Source: CAYNND01 sp964398775 (GTDB lineage Bacteria; Patescibacteriota; Minisyncoccia; Phycocordibacterales; UBA2100). From it: DNA of 64,000 nt. Location: positions 1 to 64,000 of the forward strand of contig CAYNND010000003.1 in NCBI GenBank assembly GCA_964398775.1, read 5' to 3'. Numbering within the stretch: the stretch's first letter is position 1; each line of letters opens with the position of its first letter. The notes beneath the pieces are model-generated. The model did no database searches, was not told the DNA's origin, and saw only the letters and a program-made list of their open reading frames with translations. This document shows, in pieces, positions 58,178 to 64,000 of this stretch. A program made the position numbers and the translations under genes.

Positions 58178-59029
58178 CTACTGCCCAGTAACTGGTGGAG
58201 TAAATATCCCGCCCGGTTCATTTTCAGAAAATACAACGCCCTGGTCTTTAAACAAAAGAGCAAAAGTAATGAAGCTTGTTGCAAAGCCCTCTACGTTTGT
58301 ATTGTAGGTGAGCATATTTTCATATGTACTCGAGTCGTCCGTCGAACGTTTCAAGACGCGTAAACCATCAGCAACACCTCTATACCCCGCGCTCAATGCA
58401 TTTTTCTCCACTGAAAACACGTCAGGTCCATCAATCGCGTCAATATTTTTAGCAAGAATGTCGTAATCACTCGCAAGCTCATCTATATATGCTTTTCCTT
58501 CTGAGTCACGTGTCTGTGTAAACGCTCCAAGTTTGTCCGCTTGTTTGCTGTGAGCTAGTGTCAGCATCTGAATTTTCGTGCCTACAGCATTGCCAAATGC
58601 TCGGATTGCTTTCTTCGTCGCATCCTCCTCCTTGGGGGTATCCCAGGGGGTGAGCGTAATCTTTGTATTTGATTTCCACATTTCACCAACGTTTACATAC
58701 TCCGGTGTCGCAGTTGTCGTTTTTCCTGGCTGTTTTTTCGGAGTTTTTTCGTCTTCAGGCACTGTCTTAGGCTTGTATTTTTCTGCCACTCCTTTGTCTT
58801 TTATAATTCCGTTCTCCCATGTATCACCAAATGCTTCCCTCTCAGATAATGAGCTGTCTTCGGGTCTCCATGGTGTGTATTCACTTGTCGGAGTGTTTCC
58901 ACCTACAATACCTCCGTCTTCGAATGTAAGTTCAGTATTCTTCTGTTCACTGAATTGCAATACTGCATATACAGTGACCACTAGTATGGATGTCGCTGCT
59001 ATACCTAAGTATCCAACCCATGTTCTCAT
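58178..59029 (-). CDS. Membrane-anchored protein, first gene of the T4SS-like run
   Basis: 283 aa, family not recognised. One N-terminal membrane helix (about 4-23, VGYLGIAATSILVVTVYAVL) is followed by a polar Pro/Glu/Lys-rich stretch (about 45-115, e.g. KTPKKQPGKTTTATPEY) and a helical C-terminal domain (about 120-283). It has a size and layout similar to the 303-aa neighbour (anchor, linker, helical domain) but no calcium motif. Start ATG 59029 is preferred over 59050, with TATACT 7 nt before it. It diverges from the small secreted protein at 59077 across 47 nt. Confidence 0.72.
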   Translation of the reverse strand: MRTWVGYLGIAATSILVVTVYAVLQFSEQKNTELTFEDGGIVGGNTPTSEYTPWRPEDSSLSEREAFGDTWENGIIKDKGVAEKYKPKTVPEDEKTPKKQPGKTTTATPEYVNVGEMWKSNTKITLTPWDTPKEEDATKKAIRAFGNAVGTKIQMLTLAHSKQADKLGAFTQTRDSEGKAYIDELASDYDILAKNIDAIDGPDVFSVEKNALSAGYRGVADGLRVLKRSTDDSSTYENMLTYNTNVEGFATSFITFALLFKDQGVVFSENEPGGIFTPPVTGQ

Positions 59030-59036
59030 AGTGGAT

Positions 59037-59042
59037 AGTATA
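59037..59042 (-). promoter_or_regulatory. -10 element (TATACT) of the first T4SS-like gene
   Basis: TATACT + 7 nt + ATG at 59029. It faces the TACACT promoter of the divergent gene. Confidence 0.55.
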
Positions 59043-59064
59043 TCTGACAATTATCTATGCATGG

Positions 59065-59070
59065 TACACT
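59065..59070 (+). promoter_or_regulatory. -10 element (TACACT) of the small secreted-protein gene
   Basis: TACACT + ATATTG + ATG at 59077; also supports the reality of that gene. Confidence 0.55.
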
Positions 59071-59076
59071 ATATTG

Positions 59077-59418
59077 ATGAAGCAGTGCATATCTCGCCTT
59101 CTCGTTACTCTGTGCGTAGTCTCTACTTGCGTGACGGCAATGCCGCAGAAAACTGAGGCAGTTGTCTACTTTGGCGGGTCAATCGGTAGAATTATTTTTT
59201 GCATTAACAACGTTGTGTATGCAAACCTCGGAGCACCTCGTGGCGGTCCCTACCTCTGGTCACCAAAAGTAACAAAGACATACCAATTTGGTCCACCGCG
59301 ACGTTCTGGTCAGTGGCTCCTTGGTGCTGCGGGGCCAACATATTTCTGCATTGAATCAGTGCTTCCACTCATTGTGCATCCCGGACTCCTCATTCTATTT
59401 ATGGGCAGTAGCCAGTAA
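59077..59418 (+). CDS. Small secreted hypothetical protein
   Basis: 113 aa, not recognised. Signal peptide about 1-27 (ISRLLVTLCVVSTCVTA). The mature part has two Cys residues (FCINNVVYANLG and TYFCIESVLP), a Gly/Pro-rich middle (GAPRGGPYLWSPK, FGPPRRSGQW) and a hydrophobic C terminus (LIVHPGLLILFMG). Its ATG is fixed by TACACT 6 nt upstream. Divergent from the T4SS-like run, sharing its control region, and followed by a hairpin. Possibly exported by, or associated with, that system. Confidence 0.65.
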   Translation: MKQCISRLLVTLCVVSTCVTAMPQKTEAVVYFGGSIGRIIFCINNVVYANLGAPRGGPYLWSPKVTKTYQFGPPRRSGQWLLGAAGPTYFCIESVLPLIVHPGLLILFMGSSQ

Positions 59419-59422
59419 TGAA

Positions 59423-59440
59423 AAGGCGCGAAGGCGCTTT
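59423..59440. terminator. Hairpin between the small secreted protein and rsmA
   Basis: AAGGCGC-gaag-GCGCTTT, with GCGC core and A/T flanks in both directions. On the minus strand it is followed by CTTTTCAT, so it may also end rsmA transcripts (stop at 59537). Confidence 0.5.
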
Positions 59441-59536
59441 CATACTAGACATTGAGTCGGAGCGTTATACGAACTTTGTGAGCGTAGTGAGGCGGGATTG
59501 CGACCGAGACGTTCGCGGGCGAATGCCAGTACTTTT

Positions 59537-60334
59537 CTATTTTCTCTTGAGTATCTGTGCAATACGAACCCACTGTTCACAAGAAACATCTTCGCCGCGA
59601 ATTGTATCAGTGAGGTCGCATGATTGTAGTGCGCTATCTATAGATGTTTGCGTGTATAGAGCTCGCAGGTTTCCTTTTAGTTGTTTTCTACGTGCAGCAA
59701 ACCCAGCCTTTACTGCTGTAAAAAAATCTAATTCATCAAGTTCTTGAAATGCATTTTTGTGTATTGATCCAATATGTAGTATTGCTGAATCTACTGAAGG
59801 GGGTGGACTAAATGCACCAGCAGGAACGGTATCTATATATTGAGGTGTTCCGTATACTTTCACAGATAAAGAAAGAATACTTTCCTTTGGATCTCTCGCA
59901 ATACGCTCTGCAACTTCTCGCTGCACAAGGAGTGTCATGCTGAGTGGCTGTGGTTCAATTGTAAGAAATTGTCTGATGATTTCACCGGTAATGTAGTATG
60001 GAATATTTGCAATAACTTTGTATCGCTCACCAGCGCACAACGCCTCAAGCGTATCAGAGTCAAGTGCCCGAACATCGCCTGTAATCAGCACTAAACGTCC
60101 AGAACTAATCTCTGCACTGAAGCGCTCCGTTAGTACTGCTACCATATCCGCATCTTTTTCTATTGCAAGAACTCGAGCGCCTGTTGCAAGTAGTGGAGCA
60201 GTGAGTGCACCTCTTCCTGGGCCAATCTCGAGAACTGTGTCTTTTGTGTTTAACGAACCTGCAGTAACGATTTGTTTCAGTGCTTTTTCTGAAGTAAGGA
60301 AATGCTGCCCAAGACTTTTCTTTGCGTATACCAT
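59537..60334 (-). CDS. rsmA: 16S rRNA dimethyladenosine transferase RsmA (KsgA)
   Basis: 265 aa. It dimethylates A1518 and A1519 of 16S rRNA. Seen: MVYAKKSLGQHFLTSE (N-terminal RNA-binding motif), EIGPGRGALTAPLL (AdoMet motif I), LVLITGDVRALD, the NIPYYITGEIIRQFL motif, MTLLVQREVAERI, and FSPPPSVDSAI. Start 60334 was chosen over 60352 since CATACT ends 6 nt before it and the family begins close to KKSLGQHF. Confidence 0.97.
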   Translation of the reverse strand: MVYAKKSLGQHFLTSEKALKQIVTAGSLNTKDTVLEIGPGRGALTAPLLATGARVLAIEKDADMVAVLTERFSAEISSGRLVLITGDVRALDSDTLEALCAGERYKVIANIPYYITGEIIRQFLTIEPQPLSMTLLVQREVAERIARDPKESILSLSVKVYGTPQYIDTVPAGAFSPPPSVDSAILHIGSIHKNAFQELDELDFFTAVKAGFAARRKQLKGNLRALYTQTSIDSALQSCDLTDTIRGEDVSCEQWVRIAQILKRK

Positions 60335-60340
60335 ACTTAT

Positions 60341-60346
60341 AGTATG
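60341..60346 (-). promoter_or_regulatory. -10 element (CATACT) of rsmA
   Basis: CATACT + ATAAGT + ATG at 60334. Confidence 0.5.
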
Positions 60347-60391
60347 TACCACTGAGCAAGTACATCCAAATACATTCCCAAATCTCTGGGC

Positions 60392-62332
60392 TTAGAAATC
60401 GATAAGGTCCATAGGCCCTCGCTCTCTTGAGCCAGAGCTGCGCTCGTCACTATAGATATGCTCCTCTGGGATATCGGATATAAATTCAGAAGGAACAGTT
60501 ACATGAGTTTGTCCATAGATGGTACGCATCATCGCATAAGATAGGTGGAGAACCTTTCTCGCGCGTGTTATTGCAACATACATGAGTCTCCGCTCCTCTT
60601 CCTCGTCCCTATGCTCGTCACCGTGGTCGCTCGGAAACACTCCCTGCTCAAGCCCCACCAAAAAAACATGTTCAAACTCAAGTCCTTTTGCGGCATGTAT
60701 GGTCATCAATTTTACAGTTGACTGCGTTGCTTCAAGGGAGTCTTGATCTGCGGCGAGCGCAGCGTCATCGAGAAAATGCATAATTCCTTCGGGGAGTGAC
60801 TCGTTGTCATATTTTGTTGCGAGTGTAACCAATTCGCGCATGTTCTGTATGCGCTCTTCTCCATCCGTATCTTTCTTATAGTGCATATCAAGACCACTTT
60901 CTTGAATTACAAAAGTAATCACATCAGAGGGTTTAAGTGTTGTGCACGCATGTCTGATACGACCAAGCAATGATTCAAATCCTTCAACTTTCATGCGTAG
61001 TGCGGGAGTGAGTGATGCATGATCAGCCATCAACACTTTTGCGAGAGTTGTTTTTCCGATACCCCTCGGTGGTGTACTCGCTGCACGAGAATAGTCTCCT
61101 GGCGCAATTGTGTTTTGTGCTGCACGCACATACGAGATAACATCCTTTACTTCTTGTCGTTCAAAAAATCTTGTCCCAAGCACTTGATACGGAACGTCAT
61201 GTCGCAAGCATGCGTCTTCAAGAGCGCGTGATAAAAAGTTCGCACGGTACAGTACTGCAATCTCAGATGCTGCTGTCCCTTCTTCAATTAATGTGCGCAT
61301 TGATTCTGCAACGTAGCGCGCTTCATCGTCCCCTGTGTATGACTGGTGCAGTGTTATGTGCGCACCTTCAACATTTTTAGTAAATAATTGTTTTTCTTTT
61401 CGTTTTGCGTTTTTTGCAATTACTGCATTTGCAGCGTCGAGGATGCGTTGTGTTGAACGGTAGTTTTCTTCAAGGACTATAACAGTTGTGTTCGGGAATT
61501 CTTTTTCAAATGACAGCAAATTTTCAAGCTGCGCCCCGCGCCATGAATAGATAAGCTGATCTGTATCGCCCACCGCACAGATGTTATTACCAGGCCCAGT
61601 CAGCAATTGCGCAATTTGGAATTGTATTGCATTTGTATCTTGGTACTCATCAATATGTATGTAGCGCCATCTGCGGTGCAGAATCTCGCGCACTTCAGGA
61701 TGTGTGAGTAACAAGTGTGCGGTTTTGGAAAGTAAATCATCAAAATCGAGCGCGTGCTCTTTTGAAAGTTTTAGGTCATAGAGTCTCATGACTGCGCCTG
61801 CGAGTGTTTTCCATGGGTTGTGTGGATCGCGAACAAGGTGTTCATACGAGTGACCGTCACCTTTTGTGCGTGAAATGATACTCAATATCTGCCGGGGCTC
61901 GTATGTTTTTGGATCATATCCAAGCTCAATGATTATTTCCTTTACCGCCCGCATACTCTCTGTTCGGTCATAGATTGTGAAGTGTCGGTGCAAACCAATA
62001 ACATGTGAAAACTCTCTGAGTAGTGATACTCCCAATGAGTGAAAAGTCGACATAAACGGTCGTGTCATACCTGTTGCGAGCGCATCTACTGGGCGGTTGA
62101 TGCTTGGGTCTTTTGCCAGTAGGTCCAGCACTCGTTCGCGCATCTCTTTTGCGGCTTTATTGGTAAACGTAATAGCAAGTATTTCATCTGGGGCGACCCC
62201 AGTGCGTATAAGTTGGACAATCCGTTCAGTGATTGTTCGTGTTTTGCCTGTCCCCGCCCCAGCAATAATAAGGAGTGGACCATCTACATGTGTGACTGCG
62301 AGTTTCTGTGCATCGTTGAGTCCGTGAAGCAT
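60392..62332 (-). CDS. UvrD/PcrA/Rep-type DNA helicase
   Basis: 646 aa, somewhat shorter than PcrA (about 720). SF1A helicase motifs in order: MLHGLNDAQKLAVTH (Q motif), Walker A IAGAGTGKTRTITERIV, ITFTNKAAKEMRERV, FDDLL, DEYQDTNAIQFQIA (motif II), VGDTDQLIYSWRGAQ (motif III), LEENYRSTQRIL, MTIHAAKGLEFEHVFLVG (motif V) and RRLMYVAITRARK (motif VI). It unwinds DNA 3'-5' in repair and replication restart. The C-terminal RNA-polymerase-binding tail of UvrD/PcrA seems absent. TACAGT lies 6 nt before the ATG. Confidence 0.95.
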   Translation of the reverse strand: MLHGLNDAQKLAVTHVDGPLLIIAGAGTGKTRTITERIVQLIRTGVAPDEILAITFTNKAAKEMRERVLDLLAKDPSINRPVDALATGMTRPFMSTFHSLGVSLLREFSHVIGLHRHFTIYDRTESMRAVKEIIIELGYDPKTYEPRQILSIISRTKGDGHSYEHLVRDPHNPWKTLAGAVMRLYDLKLSKEHALDFDDLLSKTAHLLLTHPEVREILHRRWRYIHIDEYQDTNAIQFQIAQLLTGPGNNICAVGDTDQLIYSWRGAQLENLLSFEKEFPNTTVIVLEENYRSTQRILDAANAVIAKNAKRKEKQLFTKNVEGAHITLHQSYTGDDEARYVAESMRTLIEEGTAASEIAVLYRANFLSRALEDACLRHDVPYQVLGTRFFERQEVKDVISYVRAAQNTIAPGDYSRAASTPPRGIGKTTLAKVLMADHASLTPALRMKVEGFESLLGRIRHACTTLKPSDVITFVIQESGLDMHYKKDTDGEERIQNMRELVTLATKYDNESLPEGIMHFLDDAALAADQDSLEATQSTVKLMTIHAAKGLEFEHVFLVGLEQGVFPSDHGDEHRDEEEERRLMYVAITRARKVLHLSYAMMRTIYGQTHVTVPSEFISDIPEEHIYSDERSSGSRERGPMDLIDF

Positions 62333-62338
62333 CGCGGT

Positions 62339-62344
62339 ACTGTA
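62339..62344 (-). promoter_or_regulatory. -10 element (TACAGT) of the helicase gene
   Basis: TACAGT + ACCGCG + ATG at 62332. Confidence 0.4.
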
Positions 62345-62406
62345 CCACGCACCGCTCCCCCAAGGAATAAATCACTGGGGAACTCCACAGGGTATCTCAT
62401 GTATGA

Positions 62407-62412
62407 TATAAT
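62407..62412 (+). promoter_or_regulatory. Extended -10 (TGaTATAAT) of the XRE-MurA gene
   Basis: Consensus TATAAT with upstream TGA (extended -10), 6 nt before the ATG at 62419: the clearest leaderless promoter in the window. Confidence 0.7.
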
Positions 62413-62418
62413 GAGAAA

Positions 62419-63936
62419 ATGTCAAAACACAATCCTCATGAGCAAATCGCATTGCTTATTCGCGAGTTGCGACAAAAAAAAGGTTTAACCCAAAAAGAGT
62501 TTGCTGATAAGCTCAATACAAGTCAAAGCGCAGTCGCGCGCATCGAAAAAGGTGAGCAAAATTTATCTACAGCGCAGATTGTGAAAATTAGTGATGTTTT
62601 GAATCATAAGATACTCTCCATCTCAAGAAGTACTGACTTTCGTATTGAGGGGGGGCACCAGCTCAAAGGTTCTGTGGCTACTAATACCTCAAAAAATGGT
62701 GCGCTCGGGCTACTCGCTGCATCACTGCTCAACAAGGGCACAACAATCCTTCATGGAATCCCTCGGATTGAAGAAGTTGCGCGCATGCTTGAAGTCCTCA
62801 AGAGTATCGGGGTTACGATAGAGCATCATGGTGAGCAGACAATCAAAATCATTCCGCCAAAAAAGTTTGCTCTCGAGTCAATTCTTGCCGAGTCTGCTAA
62901 ACGCATGCGCTCAGTACTCATGCTTATCGGGCCCTTACTGCATCATGAGAAGAAGTTCGGTCTCCCACATGCAGGGGGGTGCAATATGGGAGAAAGAACA
63001 ATCTCTGCGCACGAACATGGGCTGCAAGCGCTCGGGGTTACGATAGAGACCGCTGCGCATGAGTACGTCATAAGCCATAAAAAGCTTGCCCCCGCTGAAA
63101 TTATTATGTATGAAGCTAGTGACACCGCTGCAATTAATGTGTTACTTGCGGCAGCTCTCATACCCGGAACAACGGTCATTAAGTATGCGCCACCAAACTA
63201 TCAAGTGCAGGACGTATGCTTTTTCCTTGAACGCGCTGGTGTACGCATTGAGGGCATAGGTACAACCACGCTTACTGTGCACGGGGTATCCGAGATTGAC
63301 GCTCACCTTGAGCACTATAATAGTGAAGACCCAATTGAATCCATGATGTTTATCGCGGCGGCCGCAACTACTCATTCGACGCTCACCATCACCCGTGCTC
63401 CAATCGACTTTCTTGAGACTGAGCTATTGAAGCTTCAGTATATGGGCTTACAGACAACACTAGGTGCACCATACCTATCAAAAAACGGTAGAACTAAGCT
63501 TGTTGATATTACAGTACATCCATCACACCTCGTGGCTTCTCCTGTAAAGATTCACCCGCTTCCATACCCAGGCTTAAATATAGACAATCTCCCTTTCTTT
63601 GTGCCCATTGCCTCTCAGGCTGAAGGGACGACACTTATTCATGACTGGACGTGGGAAAATAGAGCTATATATTTCACTGAATTAAACCGATTGGGTGCGG
63701 ACGTAAAGCTTGCCGACCCACACCGAGTATTCGTAACAGGACCAACCCCCCTCCGAGCTGCCCAGGTGGTTGCCCCCCCAGCACTTCGCCCCGCGATGAT
63801 AGTTCTGATTGCCATGCTTGCCGCAAAAGGGACCTCAGTACTCCGAAATGTGTACTCGATTGAGCGCGGTTATGAACGCATCGCCGAGCGTCTCTCGGAG
63901 ATAGGGGCAAAAGTTGACACATTGACGGATATATAG
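62419..63936 (+). CDS. XRE-type HTH domain fused to UDP-GlcNAc enolpyruvyltransferase (MurA)
   Basis: 505 aa. Residues about 8-66 form an XRE/Cro-like helix-turn-helix: LIRELRQKKGLTQKEFADKL, then NTSQSAVARIEKGEQNLS. Residues 72-505 are a complete MurA, which adds enolpyruvate to UDP-GlcNAc in the first committed step of peptidoglycan synthesis. Catalytic Lys92 is in NTSKNGALGLL, Cys188 in LPHAGGCNMGERTISAH (the fosfomycin-target Cys), and the conserved Asp is in GLNIDNLPFFVPIASQAEG. The C-terminal IERGYERIAERL matches the family. No frameshift or stop separates the parts. It may couple wall synthesis to transcription. Confidence 0.93.
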   Translation: MSKHNPHEQIALLIRELRQKKGLTQKEFADKLNTSQSAVARIEKGEQNLSTAQIVKISDVLNHKILSISRSTDFRIEGGHQLKGSVATNTSKNGALGLLAASLLNKGTTILHGIPRIEEVARMLEVLKSIGVTIEHHGEQTIKIIPPKKFALESILAESAKRMRSVLMLIGPLLHHEKKFGLPHAGGCNMGERTISAHEHGLQALGVTIETAAHEYVISHKKLAPAEIIMYEASDTAAINVLLAAALIPGTTVIKYAPPNYQVQDVCFFLERAGVRIEGIGTTTLTVHGVSEIDAHLEHYNSEDPIESMMFIAAAATTHSTLTITRAPIDFLETELLKLQYMGLQTTLGAPYLSKNGRTKLVDITVHPSHLVASPVKIHPLPYPGLNIDNLPFFVPIASQAEGTTLIHDWTWENRAIYFTELNRLGADVKLADPHRVFVTGPTPLRAAQVVAPPALRPAMIVLIAMLAAKGTSVLRNVYSIERGYERIAERLSEIGAKVDTLTDI

Positions 63937-63960
63937 TCGTGCATTTTTTCAGCAAAAACA

Positions 63961-63987
63961 AAAATGGCTTATAATAAAGCCATTTTT
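63961..63987 (+). terminator. Intrinsic terminator of the XRE-MurA gene
   Basis: AAAATGGCTT-ataata-AAGCCATTTTT, a 10-bp stem with a T run, 25 nt after the stop. A-rich on the 5' side, so it could also work leftwards. Confidence 0.85.
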
Positions 63988-64000
63988 AGTAAAAAAAGTT

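Noticed and set aside
59418..59747. Plus-strand open frame after the small secreted protein
   Set aside because: It overlaps rsmA on the other strand, has no promoter, and its translation looks like antisense sequence.

Overview
The window looks like a chromosomal scaffold from a Candidate Phyla Radiation (Patescibacteria) bacterium, most likely of the Parcubacteria group. This is inferred from gene content: shortened housekeeping proteins (DNA polymerase I with a reduced middle, short YebC, short Mur ligase, delta-like clamp loader), a split VirB4 type IV secretion-like operon, lone type IV pilus parts, and almost no Shine-Dalgarno sequences. TGA and TAA are used as ordinary stops, so genetic code 11 fits. 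A run of 100 N (2599-2698) marks an assembly join.

Layout. 1-2.6 kb: 3' part of a P-type cation ATPase gene on the minus strand. 2.7-5.4 kb: tRNA-Arg(GCG), two envelope proteins including a pseudopilin, a cytochrome b5-domain protein, tRNA-Ser(UGA) and a small membrane protein. 5.4-9.7 kb: a compact aromatic operon, transcribed right to left: an EPSP synthase-shikimate kinase fusion, chorismate synthase, chorismate mutase and a class I aminotransferase. 9.75-10.75 kb: a visibly G+C-richer patch with three tiny genes, two of them paralogues with strong ribosome binding sites, and several hairpins. 10.8-16.3 kb: rpsT, ruvA, a Mur ligase, a lamin-tail-like surface protein, a SpoU methyltransferase, tRNA-Lys and guaA.

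16.3-31.8 kb is the most striking part: nine consecutive minus-strand genes for exported proteins. Six or seven carry recognisable or probable wall-active heads (three M15-type peptidases, a GH114-like glycosidase, a 3D-domain protein, a possible muramidase). All nine carry the same four-cysteine Ig-like module after a Gln/Pro/Gly-rich linker, and six or seven end in a second Ig-like module. This looks like a dedicated set of cell-wall-processing or surface-attack enzymes sharing one targeting or anchoring domain.

31.9-46.7 kb holds replication and core functions: a HolA-like protein, polA, tsaE, pilB/gspE, a structured RNA-like intergenic region, ruvB, a class A penicillin-binding protein, ruvC, yebC, a DciA-like small protein, dnaN, a candidate origin, dnaA, and then rpmH-rnpA-yidC-khpB on the plus strand. 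46.7-59.0 kb is an eleven-gene minus-strand type IV secretion-like operon (VirB2-like pilin, beta-rich exported proteins, VirB4 in two pieces, PrgI, VirB6/TrbL and several exported or membrane partners) without a relaxase or coupling ATPase. 59-64 kb: a small exported protein, rsmA, a UvrD-type helicase and a MurA with an XRE-type DNA-binding domain fused to its N terminus.

A rule that runs through the window: in about two dozen genes a TATAAT-like hexamer ends exactly 6 nt before the start codon, so transcription should begin at or within a base or two of the start codon. Leaderless mRNA therefore looks like the main mode of initiation here, and this rule was used to choose several start codons.
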